Shown here: positions 10,801 through 16,825 of the stretch, one piece after another | How positions within the stretch are numbered: position 1 is the stretch's first letter | How the letters are laid out: every line of letters starts with the position of its first letter | Source of the DNA: JAVZJR01 sp037447235 | GTDB lineage: Archaea; Micrarchaeota; Micrarchaeia; Anstonellales; Bilamarchaeaceae | Length of the DNA stretch: 32,036 bases | Reading direction: 5' to 3' | Assembly: GCA_037447235.1 (NCBI GenBank) | Contig: JBBIHC010000010.1 | Span: 1 to 32,036 of the forward strand | Notes under the pieces: model-generated | The model's input: only the letters and a program-made list of their open reading frames with translations | Database searches by the model: none | What the model was told of the DNA's origin: nothing | Made by a program: the position numbers and the translations under genes

Positions 10801-12055
10801 AACAATAACGAAACCCGATCCCCACAACTGTTTTGGAAGCGGAAAAAAGTGCGACGAGCTGCCCTCTGATTTGCAAATGATGCTGGCAGGAATAAATGCG
10901 GCCAAAGAGGCGAATGATACTGCGACGGCTTTGAGATTGAAGGAAGAGTATGAAACAGCGGTGGCGGGGTGGGAAATGGAACAGAGGTGGATTTACGATG
11001 AAATCATGGAAATAAAGGGTGCTGCCCTGAAGGAAAATGCTGAAATTGAAAGTGCTTTGGAAAAGGCAAAACGCAACAATTCAATGGTCAGTGAATTAGG
11101 CAAAAGAAGGGATTTGTTGGAAGAAACCGTGCAAAAAGCCGAGAATGCACAGACACTAAGGGAAGAGCTGGCCCTCTTGGAGGGGCTTAAAAAAGAGGAC
11201 GGCAAAACAATAGTGGCCAACTATCTAAGAAACAGCACTGAAGAGTATAATAAATTCAAAGAAAGGCTGGCAAAGACAGGCGAAACCGGGACGCCGCCGC
11301 AGTTCATACAAGTAGAACAAAAACTAAGCGAGCTTGAGCTTACCGGGGATATGAATACTGCCGTAGAGCTTGCAGATGCCCTGGCAGAAGCAGAAGATTA
11401 TGTGAAGCAGCAGGAAGAGGAAGGGGGCAAAAAAATGTCTGATATCAACAACGAATACCTGCTGGTAAAACAAAATGCAACTCTGCTTGCAAAGGATTAT
11501 AAAGAACAGCAGAACGAGGCGGCGGGCACGGAGTGGGAATCGCTGTTTAGCGCAGATGCAGAAAGGATGGAACGCATAGGCGGGGAAATAGAGGAAGCGA
11601 TAGCTGAGGGCAATTACAAACTTGCCAGGACAAGAATGGAGCAGCTGCAAAAACAGGTGGCCGTTATAAACGATGTGCTGGAGCAGGCAAGAAAAGAGGC
11701 GGAAGAGATGCTGTTAAACGCAAGAAACTCCTACCTGGCTAGGCGGGAAGGGATGGGCTGGGATGCGCGCCAGATGTTTGAAGAAAAGATAAAGGCCATC
11801 GCAGAAGCCGCGCTCAACCGCAGATATGTTGAAGCACTCAAGCTGGCCAGGCAGGTAATCGACGCAGTGGCCGCATACAAGCCGGAAACGATGAACCTGT
11901 GGCTGGCGGCAATTGCTGTCGGCGTGGCAGCCGCAGCGGCAGGGGTTTATTATATGAAGATGAGGGGCGCAGGGCTGGGGGGTTTTAAATTGGGCATTCC
12001 CGGCTTCACGAAAAAGAAAAGGGAATACAAGAAACTTGAGAGGATAAACGAATAG
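7898..12055 (+). CDS. Giant membrane-anchored coiled-coil surface protein, function unknown
   Basis: I do not recognise this 1385-residue protein. It begins with a basic N-terminus and a hydrophobic signal segment (about residues 11-35). A cluster of seven cysteines follows at residues 106-123 (C-x-C-x-C-x4-C-x-C-x2-C-x2-C, with acidic residues between). Next comes a long Ala/Glu/Lys-rich helical region with many short helices. The middle, roughly residues 690-960, is predicted by eye to hold beta-rich domains (for example VRVSVFLLISNLG and GAYDISYSY). A second long coiled-coil region runs from about residue 985. Near the C-terminus is one transmembrane helix (LWLAAIAVGVAAAAAGVYYM) followed by a basic tail (KKKREYKKLERINE). 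The layout implies an extracytoplasmic body anchored by its C-terminus. A small two-helix membrane protein follows. The Cys cluster might bind metal or form disulphides. Possible roles are envelope scaffold, adhesin or S-layer partner, none proven. Confidence 0.85.
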   Translation: MMKHNKIAKKRYIILLLSLFIVLLPGFSFSLYSIVDPWADRAWLNGWYTAAICLEQKDNLTPYAPAIPPDLPNGSIVYTVGDLNNYISYGSEGAYYNQPQRYSYECNCECDDEGCSCSTCYGCRYERKFVTIGSLGFSAGAWDIDRYGAALETIEYRKWTNTTLAGDRDGVAAELQNALSRYLEAEQFYQACKASATYGAANYLADSYGDINVQRWISYEQYLALAHPSQPQLPGQPCNVNMPSANGPACKEYPVKWREAARSAMAALTKSLQSADKNTELLQQQYERMDYAGLCDEDYNEEPKTTCLKTREALTIINQRTKEAAYGQIALALEKKKDLQQKVYCFPPDFSDYNAAMEYLWAANGFNPKVVNLKADAEAAFMQANSIYNDYYARAAELKTRAEEAGAGLEKEKPHMITEAVAVDAFNKTKVGTIAERAAAWKESKEKGDNALSAATTLMAHRQKGYLKGGTAKIKEAIAAYEGLEVLAGGIKGDGALVANEKRNAARSLLQQLAGFYQRNKNERVAYYYQQAQQALVKGDRAQTLGDKYVFYSGAVNYAMTGLNNGNMIENETLPLALQLADLVRRAEMDGINTETEKTLLNSMERDGAYDRLLLQQCLESIITKAGLKYGDLSDKKAELLRKINASGECGADLGGDLRRADGNLVGTTGIDYINALGKLKKIAEEYALIDEELGVCQEKIALAEISVEKIISNGGMIKIDEPVRVSVFLLISNLGTEKGAHINIPVDLGINMTLLLSDITNGRENVESVRSEGAKTVLTIKEIKPLRTFSINAEKNAVLARTISLERTATGTANKNRDVEIVEKRQVEVYGAGRLVLPDGASDVLINGKSSVYIKPGAYDISYSYKKKDAYAVKEEIETVGLLNDVQVKKKIAIRPALDITSLSFYIPFGYQNVSRPGVTSLEAVIANKECGGAGCSFEIRNLKANKTVNIYVEFTVDDAQTELPGLTITKPDPHNCFGSGKKCDELPSDLQMMLAGINAAKEANDTATALRLKEEYETAVAGWEMEQRWIYDEIMEIKGAALKENAEIESALEKAKRNNSMVSELGKRRDLLEETVQKAENAQTLREELALLEGLKKEDGKTIVANYLRNSTEEYNKFKERLAKTGETGTPPQFIQVEQKLSELELTGDMNTAVELADALAEAEDYVKQQEEEGGKKMSDINNEYLLVKQNATLLAKDYKEQQNEAAGTEWESLFSADAERMERIGGEIEEAIAEGNYKLARTRMEQLQKQVAVINDVLEQARKEAEEMLLNARNSYLARREGMGWDARQMFEEKIKAIAEAALNRRYVEALKLARQVIDAVAAYKPETMNLWLAAIAVGVAAAAAGVYYMKMRGAGLGGFKLGIPGFTKKKREYKKLERINE

Positions 12056-12056
12056 G

Positions 12057-12066
12057 TTTTTAAATT
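12057..12066 (+). promoter_or_regulatory. TATA-like box before the small membrane protein
   Basis: TTTTAAATTA is centred 24-25 bp before the ATG at 12086, immediately after the stop of the large surface protein. It would allow separate, leaderless expression of the small gene. Confidence 0.4.
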
Positions 12067-12085
12067 AATTTTGAGAGTGAATATT

Positions 12086-12340
12086 ATGGCAGTTGGGCTG
12101 GAAGTATTTCTATCGAACATCGTAGAATTTTTGCTGAACATCGCTCCGCTTGTCGGGCTTGTTTTGATGCTGCTAGGTTTGTTGATATACGCGCTTTCAT
12201 ACGTACAGCCTCCGGACAACAGGGGGAAATGGCAAAGCACCGGTGTGAATATGTTCATAGGCGGAATAATTCTTACCGCCATCGCCAGCATAAGCACCTA
12301 TATCCAGGAGACGGCAAGCAATCTCCTGCGGCCGGCGTGA
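12086..12340 (+). CDS. Small two-helix membrane protein, function unknown
   Basis: The 84-residue product has two hydrophobic helices: FLLNIAPLVGLVLMLLGLLI near residues 14-33 and MFIGGIILTAIASISTYI near residues 57-74. A short polar loop (QPPDNRGKWQSTG) lies between them. The ATG at 12086 is preferred over a TTG at 12071 because of TATA spacing and because the hydrophobic protein follows directly. It lies 30 bp downstream of the giant surface protein, which suggests a shared envelope role. The two-helix layout recalls VirB2/TrbC-type pilins, but I see no family signature. Its last 43 nt overlap the convergent Mut7-C gene. Confidence 0.7.
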   Translation: MAVGLEVFLSNIVEFLLNIAPLVGLVLMLLGLLIYALSYVQPPDNRGKWQSTGVNMFIGGIILTAIASISTYIQETASNLLRPA

Positions 12341-12828
12341 GCAGAACCACTGGCTGACGCTTTTTTTCTTTCTTTCTTCAATCTTGCATATATCTTGCTT
12401 ATATTCTTCCAATGCCCGCCCTGCCAATAGATTTTCCCACATTTCCTGCAAAGCCAGAATTTTCTGTGCGAGCGATAGACAAGGGGAGGGACATCTGGGG
12501 CGATTTTTTGCTTTTTGACTGTTCTCAGTCTGGTATTGCAGAGCGGGCACCGCGTTTCTTTTGGAAATGAAAAAAGTTTTTGCCCGGCTGCTCTTTCAAT
12601 CTCGCAAAGTTGCGTTGCGAGATGCGTGGATTTTATGAGAAAGCAGCGGACCCCCTTCTTTTTGCATCTTGCGGCAAGCTGCCGGTCGCGCGTAACCAGT
12701 ATCCGGCGGCGTAAGCGGGCCAAGGCAAGAATCGCGGTATCGTCTCCTTTTGCGATCTCGCTGTCAGCCCCGAATAATCTGGCCCACCGCGCGGTTTTTT
12801 CAAGCATTTCATCAAATAAAAATCGCAT
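12298..12828 (-). CDS. Mut7-C (DUF82) PIN-like RNase domain protein with zinc ribbon
   Basis: The 176-residue protein matches the Mut7-C/DUF82 family, a PIN-like nuclease fold fused to a zinc ribbon. Acidic residues expected for the PIN-like site are visible: Asp6 in FLFDEML, Asp30 in KGDDTAIL and Asp48 in LVTRDRQL. The zinc ribbon uses Cys94/Cys97 (CPLC) and Cys127/Cys130 (CRKC), followed by the family-typical IYWQGGHWKNI. The protein presumably cleaves RNA, but its substrate is unknown. It starts 2 nt after the uS10 stop, so the two share a transcript. The C-terminal Lys/Ala/Ser-rich tail runs into the convergent membrane-protein gene by 43 nt. Confidence 0.87.
   Translation of the reverse strand: MRFLFDEMLEKTARWARLFGADSEIAKGDDTAILALARLRRRILVTRDRQLAARCKKKGVRCFLIKSTHLATQLCEIERAAGQKLFSFPKETRCPLCNTRLRTVKKQKIAPDVPPLVYRSHRKFWLCRKCGKIYWQGGHWKNISKIYARLKKERKKASASGSAHAGRRRLLAVSWI
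12356..12379 (+). terminator. T-rich terminator inside the convergent gene
   Basis: GACGCTTTTTTTCTTTCTTT and following bases, starting 15 nt after the stop of the small membrane protein, form a T-rich run typical of archaeal termination. On the opposite strand it encodes the Lys-rich tail of the Mut7-C protein. Confidence 0.4.
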
Positions 12829-12830
12829 AA

Positions 12831-13136
12831 TCAGCTCAACGATATCTTGACGAAGACGTTCGTGGGGACCTTGACCTTGAGAATTTGCTTAAGGTACTTC
12901 TCGTTGCCTTCAACTTCTATCAGCCGCTTGTAAAGGCGTTTCTCCCATCGCTCGTAGGTGTCGCTGCCATCGCCGCACGGAGTCCTTCTGCAGGCAATAA
13001 CGAATTTTCGTCTCGGCAACCTGACCGGCCCGATGACATTGAGGCCGAATGTCTTTGATATCTCGCCTATTTGTTTTGAAACATTTTCCAGTGCCGCAGC
13101 GTCCTCACTGCTCAGTTTTATCCTTATCTTAGTCAT
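12831..13136 (-). CDS. rps10: Small ribosomal subunit protein uS10
   Basis: The 101-residue product is a normal-length archaeal uS10. Typical segments are RIKLSSEDAAALENVSKQI, the loop GPVRLPRRKFVIACRRTPCG and YERWEKRLYKRLIEV, ending in KVPTNVFVKISL. It acts in the 30S head. In many archaea this gene follows the elongation factor 1A gene; here it stands first in a two-gene unit with the Mut7-C protein. The start ATG is supported by family length and an upstream TATA-like box. Confidence 0.95.
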   Translation of the reverse strand: MTKIRIKLSSEDAAALENVSKQIGEISKTFGLNVIGPVRLPRRKFVIACRRTPCGDGSDTYERWEKRLYKRLIEVEGNEKYLKQILKVKVPTNVFVKISLS

Positions 13137-13180
13137 TAAACCACTTCAAATAACTGCAAGGGATAATTAAGCGTCGCAAG

Positions 13181-13190
13181 GTATTTAAAC
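13181..13190 (-). promoter_or_regulatory. TATA-like box for uS10 and the Mut7-C gene
   Basis: On the minus strand the sequence reads GTTTAAATAC, about 50 bp upstream of the uS10 ATG at 13136. It predicts a leader of about 20 nt. Confidence 0.45.
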
Positions 13191-13288
13191 GTTGTTTTGT
13201 AAACTGCCGGGCTTTCAACCCGCGCCATGCCTTTTTTTGGGCAGGCAAACGCAAAAAATGCAATTTTTGAAAAAAAATCGCGATAACT

Positions 13289-13299
13289 ATTTAAATATT
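13289..13299 (+). promoter_or_regulatory. TATA-like box of the SpeD-like/ksgA unit
   Basis: ATTTAAATATT is centred about 33 bp before the ATG at 13327. It is the best TATA match in the gap and supports the 13327 start over an upstream in-frame start. Confidence 0.5.
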
Positions 13300-13326
13300 T
13301 GCCAAAAAAATTTAATCAAGATAAAT

Positions 13327-13743
13327 ATGGGTAAATTAACGCACTTGCATTTGGTGGTCAACGCAAAAATAGGCCCAGATTTTAAGGAGCTGACGCGGGA
13401 AAAAACGCAGGAGTTCGTTGATGAGCTAATGCGCATAACCGATATGAAGCCCCTGGGTCCTCTGAATTGGTCCGACGCAGTTGACCTGGATTTTCCCGGC
13501 CAGAGTTTCGTGCAGATGATAACAACAAGCCACTGTTCGCTGCATTATTTCTCTGATACGCGCGAAATTTATTTTGACCTGTACTCGTGCAAAAAATTTG
13601 AGCCAGAAAGAGTAATCGGGCTGCTTGACCGGTACTTTGACTTGAAGGACTGGCACGGCATACTGTACAACCGGGCGCAGGACGGAGTGCCGAAATTGCG
13701 GCAGATAAGCTCGAATGAAACGATGAAAATAATGGCCAAGTAA
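13327..13743 (+). CDS. SpeD-like (S-adenosylmethionine decarboxylase family) protein
   Basis: The 138-residue product resembles the small prokaryotic AdoMet decarboxylases, which cleave themselves to form a pyruvoyl group and supply aminopropyl groups for polyamines. The core TSHCSLHYFSDTREIYFDLY aligns by eye with the family pattern ESHxSIHxxPExxxxxxDxF. This gives Ser68 as the would-be pyruvoyl residue, with His69, His73 and Cys88 (in YSCKKF) as further conserved positions. The residue before Ser68 is Thr where classical enzymes have Glu, and the Pro-Glu after His73 is replaced by Phe-Ser. Self-processing and substrate are therefore uncertain; SpeD homologues with other decarboxylase activities are known. 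The gene lies 5 bp before ksgA and is probably cotranscribed with it. Confidence 0.75.
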   Translation: MGKLTHLHLVVNAKIGPDFKELTREKTQEFVDELMRITDMKPLGPLNWSDAVDLDFPGQSFVQMITTSHCSLHYFSDTREIYFDLYSCKKFEPERVIGLLDRYFDLKDWHGILYNRAQDGVPKLRQISSNETMKIMAK

Positions 13744-13748
13744 ATGCG

Positions 13749-14477
13749 ATGAAACTGCTGAAAAGGCTGGGGCAGAACCTGCTGACCGACAAAAACATAC
13801 TCAAAAAAGAAGCCAGGATAGCGGAAGCTGGCAAAAAAACCGTGCTTGAGATAGGCGCAGGCGACGGAAGATTGACCGAAGAACTACTAAAAGCGGGCGC
13901 GGCAAAGGTTTATGCTGTTGAGAAAGACCCGGGATTTGCAAAAATTTTGAATGAAAGGTTTGCGGGCTGCGGAAAAGTGGCCGTCCTGAACGCCGATTTT
14001 CTTAAGATGCGCCTTCCACAGGATGTTGATATAGTTGTGGGGAACATACCTTATTACATTTCCTCCAAGATAATCTTCAGGCTGAAGAATGAAAAAATAG
14101 AAAAAGCGCTCTTGATGGTGCAGAAGGAATTTGCAGAAAAGATGGCCGCAAAGCCAAACGGCAGGAATTACGGAAGGCTGAGCGTGACTGCGCAGGTTTT
14201 TTTTGATGTGCAGCTGCTTTTCAAAGTGCCGGCGCATTTGTTCACGCCGAGGCCGAAGGTTGACTCAGCGCTGGTTTCATTAAAGCCAAAAGGAACGAAG
14301 ATAAGCGATAGGGAAGAGGAGCTGATAAGAAGGCTGTTCCAGCAAAAAAACAAAAAAATCAGGAACATCCTGCCAAACCCGCCGGCAGAATGGGCGGAAA
14401 AACGCCCCAGGGGGCTGAGCCCAGCCGAGGTGCTTGAACTGCTTGGGGCTTATTCTGAAAATTCCTCTGCCTCGTAG
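13749..14477 (+). CDS. ksgA: 16S rRNA adenine dimethyltransferase KsgA/Dim1
   Basis: The enzyme dimethylates two adjacent adenines near the 3' end of 16S rRNA using SAM. The 242-residue protein has the family N-terminus RLGQNLLTD, SAM motif VLEIGAGDGRLTEELL (about residues 32-47), AVEKDPGF, and the catalytic NIPYYISS, a variant of NLPY. Further on, QKEFAEKM and FTPRPKVDSALV are typical. It is slightly shorter than bacterial KsgA, as is usual for archaea. Its last 28 nt overlap the convergent AMMECR1 gene. Confidence 0.95.
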   Translation: MKLLKRLGQNLLTDKNILKKEARIAEAGKKTVLEIGAGDGRLTEELLKAGAAKVYAVEKDPGFAKILNERFAGCGKVAVLNADFLKMRLPQDVDIVVGNIPYYISSKIIFRLKNEKIEKALLMVQKEFAEKMAAKPNGRNYGRLSVTAQVFFDVQLLFKVPAHLFTPRPKVDSALVSLKPKGTKISDREEELIRRLFQQKNKKIRNILPNPPAEWAEKRPRGLSPAEVLELLGAYSENSSAS

Positions 14478-15016
14478 ATGAAAAATCTCGTTCCCTTTTC
14501 CTTCCAGCCATCCGGCCCGAGACCGGCCTTCATGCTCAAGTGCTGCAAGAATTCCAGTTTGTCCGGAATTTCATCCCACACCGCTGGCAGAAAGGTTGCG
14601 CGCGCCACGCCCCGCTGGATTATAAGGCCGTGCTTTTGCGGCACCAGCCGGTCCAAAATTTCTTCTGGCATTTCAACAGCAACCTCCGCAGGCGGGGTAA
14701 GAAAAGAAATTGAGATTTTTGTTTTTTTCAACTCTTCCGGCGAGAGCGGATAAAAGCGCGGGTCGCCAAAAGCAGCGCCAAGGGCATTGTCTATGACATC
14801 CTTAAAAAGCGGCCTGTGCGCTTCAAGGCTCCCTATGCACCCCCTCAGCTCCCTGCCAACCCTCAACGTAACGAAACACGCCCCTTTTTCCACCAGCCGC
14901 GGGCTTGGAATTTCCTGCGGCTTCAGCTCAAGTTTTTTTTGGAACTTAAAGTAATGCTCTATGGCTTTTCTCGCCAGCGACAACAGAAATGCTTTTTCTT
15001 CTTCCGACAGGAACAT
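14450..15016 (-). CDS. AMMECR1 family protein (AmmeMemoRadiSam system protein A)
   Basis: The 188-residue product shows the AMMECR1 fold markers: FVTLRVGRELRGCIGSLEA, ALGAAFGDPRFYPLSPEEL and VWDEIPDKLEFLQHLSMKAG. The start is the ATG at 15016, because GAGGAGTGA, which overlaps the MEMO stop, forms a strong ribosome binding site 5-7 nt upstream. Longer in-frame starts run back into the MEMO gene without a good site. AMMECR1 and MEMO genes are often adjacent or fused and often accompany a radical SAM enzyme; their biochemical role is not established. No radical SAM gene is in this window. Confidence 0.92.
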   Translation of the reverse strand: MFLSEEEKAFLLSLARKAIEHYFKFQKKLELKPQEIPSPRLVEKGACFVTLRVGRELRGCIGSLEAHRPLFKDVIDNALGAAFGDPRFYPLSPEELKKTKISISFLTPPAEVAVEMPEEILDRLVPQKHGLIIQRGVARATFLPAVWDEIPDKLEFLQHLSMKAGLGPDGWKEKGTRFFIYEAEEFSE

Positions 15017-15020
15017 GAAA

Positions 15021-15800
15021 TCACTCCTCATAAAAAGCGATTGCGGAATAGCCGACAACGTTAGACTTCGGGCCGGCAGTATCGCCCGAATTCCTGTAAT
15101 CAAGCAGCCTTGCCCCCCATTTTTTTGTTTTTGCGATATGCATCGCTGTGATTATGCCGGTCTTGCCGCACGCGTCTATAAGCTGCGCATTTTTTAGGTC
15201 CAGCGACTGGATGACCCTGTTTGTCAGGCCGTCCCGTTTCACCGCCTCTTCGTAGGGAAAATAGTGCGAAAGATCAGAGCTTATCAAAAGCAGGCAATCG
15301 TCTCCCAGCGCCGGCTCAAGCGCATCTGCAAGGACCGAAGGATAAACTTCGCCAGTCAAAACCGGATAAAAAATGAAATCGGCGCCCAGGACTGACTGCA
15401 AAAACGGGAGCTGGACCTCGAGGCTGTGCTCCGGCGCGTGAGCCTGCGGGAAGCAGTTCACCACGCCCGGGCGCGCAAATTTTGAAATCCTGCCGGTCTG
15501 CACGGTGCCGAGGGGCGTTTGCCAGCCCTCACTATCATCTTCGGCCGCACCGACAAAGGCAGCATAATGGGAGGGGCCGAGTCCGATTACCCTGCTGAAT
15601 TTTTGTTTTTCAAGCAGTTTATAGCCGGTTGCCGCAACCGGGCCGGAATAGACATAGCCTGCATGCGGGACGATCAACGCCCTGAGGTTTTTTACCAGGG
15701 CCGGCTTCGCCTGTTTTATGAAAAGCCGCACCATCCGGGCGAGCTCATCGCCATCGCCTGGATAAAAAGTTCCTGCTACTGCCGGAAAACGGATGCCCAT
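15021..15800 (-). CDS. MEMO1 family protein (AmmeMemoRadiSam system protein B)
   Basis: The 259-residue protein belongs to the MEMO family, related in fold to non-haem iron dioxygenases. Typical segments are IRFPAVAGTFYPG, LIVPHAGYVYSGPVAATGY, HAPEHSLEVQLPFLQ, LISSDLSHYFPYEEA and DACGKTGIITAMHIAK, which carry the His, His and Cys thought to bind metal. The ATG at 15800 is preferred over a start at 15818, because a TATA-like AATTTAAAG on the minus strand lies about 28 bp upstream and the family begins near this residue. It is followed after 4 nt by AMMECR1, with overlapping translation signals. Confidence 0.93.
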   Translation of the reverse strand: MGIRFPAVAGTFYPGDGDELARMVRLFIKQAKPALVKNLRALIVPHAGYVYSGPVAATGYKLLEKQKFSRVIGLGPSHYAAFVGAAEDDSEGWQTPLGTVQTGRISKFARPGVVNCFPQAHAPEHSLEVQLPFLQSVLGADFIFYPVLTGEVYPSVLADALEPALGDDCLLLISSDLSHYFPYEEAVKRDGLTNRVIQSLDLKNAQLIDACGKTGIITAMHIAKTKKWGARLLDYRNSGDTAGPKSNVVGYSAIAFYEE

Positions 15801-15822
15801 AAAAAAAATATGGCGCACACCT

Positions 15823-16338
15823 TTAAATTTCTTTCACAATGTCGCTGATGGGGCGCCTTTGCCGCATTGATGGTTTCTCTTCAGCATAGCCCACGGGCAA
15901 AACCGCAACCGGGACAGTATGGGGCATCAAAGAAAGAATGCGCGAGATTTCAAGCGGATCAAAAGCCCCGACCCAAACGCTCCCAAGGCCTTCCGCAGCT
16001 GCGGCCAATTGCGCGTATGCTGCGGCTATGGTGGCATCCTGCACAGAATAAAGCTCATACCCGCGTTCGGCGTATTTTTTGTAGGACCTTTCCCTGTCCG
16101 CGCAGAATACCAAAAGAGCCGGGGCCTCTGCAACGAATTCTTGCTCGTAGCAGGCTGCCGAGATGTCCTTTTTCACCTGTTCATCCGCTACCACATAAAT
16201 CAGATAGGCTTGAAGATTCCCTGCCGAAGGTGCAAGCGTAGCCGCCGCGATTATTTTTTCAAGTTTTTCTTTTTCTACCGGCCTGCCCGCGAATTTTCTT
16301 ATGGAATGCCTTTGTTTCAGAACTGAGAAAAAATCCAT
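15823..16338 (-). CDS. Nitroreductase family flavoprotein
   Basis: The 171-residue product is a nitroreductase-fold FMN-dependent oxidoreductase. The N-terminal FMN phosphate motif is RHSIRKFAGRPV (residues 10-21), followed by AATLAPSAGNLQAYLIYVV. The C-terminal half has AAAAEGLGSVWVGAFDP and VAVLPVGYAEEKP, both typical of the family. It probably reduces a quinone, nitro compound or flavin with NAD(P)H, but the substrate cannot be read from sequence. It is first in a minus-strand series with MEMO and AMMECR1, and a separate promoter for MEMO lies within its 3' end. Confidence 0.9.
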   Translation of the reverse strand: MDFFSVLKQRHSIRKFAGRPVEKEKLEKIIAAATLAPSAGNLQAYLIYVVADEQVKKDISAACYEQEFVAEAPALLVFCADRERSYKKYAERGYELYSVQDATIAAAYAQLAAAAEGLGSVWVGAFDPLEISRILSLMPHTVPVAVLPVGYAEEKPSMRQRRPISDIVKEI

Positions 16339-16400
16339 AAAAAACGATGTTAGTTCGGATTAAAAATCTTTTGCCTGGTTTATATAATCTTGTTATTGAC
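16339..16400. promoter_or_regulatory. Divergent promoter: nitroreductase (minus) and tRNA-Ala/mscL (plus)
   Basis: Minus strand: TTATATAAAC at about 16378-16387 is a strong TATA match that would start transcription about 20 nt before the nitroreductase ATG. Plus strand: GATTAAAAATC around 16358-16368 is the best-placed box for a tRNA transcript beginning about 10 nt upstream of 16401. The two boxes interleave in 62 bp. Confidence 0.45.
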
Positions 16401-16472
16401 GGGCTGGTAGATCAACGGTAGATCGCCTTCTTGGCGTGGAGGAGGCTGGGGGTTCAAATCCCTCCCAGTCCA
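16401..16472 (+). tRNA. tRNA-Ala (anticodon GGC)
   Basis: A full cloverleaf can be drawn. The acceptor stem is GGGCTGG (16401-16407) with CCAGTCC (16465-16471), and contains the G3-U70 pair that identifies alanine tRNA. The D stem is GATC/GATC. The anticodon stem CCTTC/GGAGG encloses the loop TTGGCGT with anticodon GGC at 16433-16435. A 5-nt variable loop follows, then T stem GGGGG/CCCTC around TTCAAAT. The discriminator is A at 16472. CCA is not encoded and no intron is present. Confidence 0.95.
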
Positions 16473-16485
16473 TAGGGGTATCAAT

Positions 16486-16791
16486 ATGGGGATTGTGCAA
16501 GAATTCAGGGATTTTTTAAATGAATATAAGGTTGTGGGGCTTGCAGTTGCGTTTATAATGGGCGCTGCAACCACGGCTTTGGTCCAGGCGCTTGTAAACG
16601 ACATTGTAATGCCGGTAGTCGGTGCGGCAATCCCGGGCGGCGAATGGCAGGAAGCAACCCTGACGCTTGGCCCGGTGCTCATAAAATGGGGGCATTTCAC
16701 CAGCGCTCTCCTGAATTTTATAATAATAGCGTTGGTTGTATTTATGATAGCGAAGGTTGTGCTTAAAGAGGAGAAAGTCGCAAAAAGATGA
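16486..16791 (+). CDS. mscL: Large-conductance mechanosensitive channel MscL
   Basis: MscL opens under membrane tension to release solutes during hypo-osmotic shock. The 101-residue product has the conserved N-terminal helix EFRDFLNEYKVVGLAVAFIM, the TM1 continuation AATTALVQALVNDIVMPVVG, a short outer loop and TM2 (ALLNFIIIALVVFMIAKVVL), with a short basic C-terminus. It is shorter than the E. coli protein (136), mainly in the loop and tail. The start ATG lies 13 nt after the tRNA-Ala, and an AGGGGT site (16474-16479) sits between them. No promoter fits between them, so it is probably read from the tRNA transcript. Confidence 0.95.
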   Translation: MGIVQEFRDFLNEYKVVGLAVAFIMGAATTALVQALVNDIVMPVVGAAIPGGEWQEATLTLGPVLIKWGHFTSALLNFIIIALVVFMIAKVVLKEEKVAKR

Positions 16792-16794
16792 AAA

Positions 16795-16803
16795 ATTTAA
16801 TAA
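16795..16803 (+). promoter_or_regulatory. TATA-like box of the acyl-CoA synthetase operon
   Basis: ATTTAATAA is centred 27 bp before the ATG at 16826, 4 nt after the mscL stop. The spacing fits a leaderless transcript starting at that ATG. Confidence 0.5.
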
Positions 16804-16825
16804 GGTAAGCGTTAATGATAAACCA

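Larger units (their letters stand above)
13137..13326. other. Divergent intergenic region between uS10 and the SpeD-like gene
   Basis: This 190-bp gap holds the uS10 promoter (13181-13190, minus), two short inverted pairs (CGGG/CCCG near 13208-13222 and GCC/GGC around a T run near 13228-13245), then A-rich sequence and the plus-strand TATA ATTTAAATATT at 13289-13299. A reading frame in phase with the SpeD-like gene stays open through it. That stretch would encode a Cys/Lys-rich extension unlike the family, so I treat it as non-coding. Confidence 0.5.

Noticed and set aside
13192..13326. In-frame N-terminal extension of the SpeD-like protein
   Set aside because: The frame is open, but the extension is Lys/Cys/Phe-rich and unlike the family, it spans the TATA box at 13289-13299, and the family begins at the 13327 ATG.
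14450..15103. AMMECR1 start at 15103
   Set aside because: The extra residues are encoded inside MEMO, and a strong ribosome binding site precedes the ATG at 15016.
16401..16472. Intron or other anticodon for the tRNA
   Set aside because: A 7-nt loop with GGC fits without insertion, and the G3-U70 pair independently supports alanine.
16757..16825. Longer acdB starting inside mscL
   Set aside because: It would overlap mscL, has no conserved residues, and the TATA spacing points to 16826.
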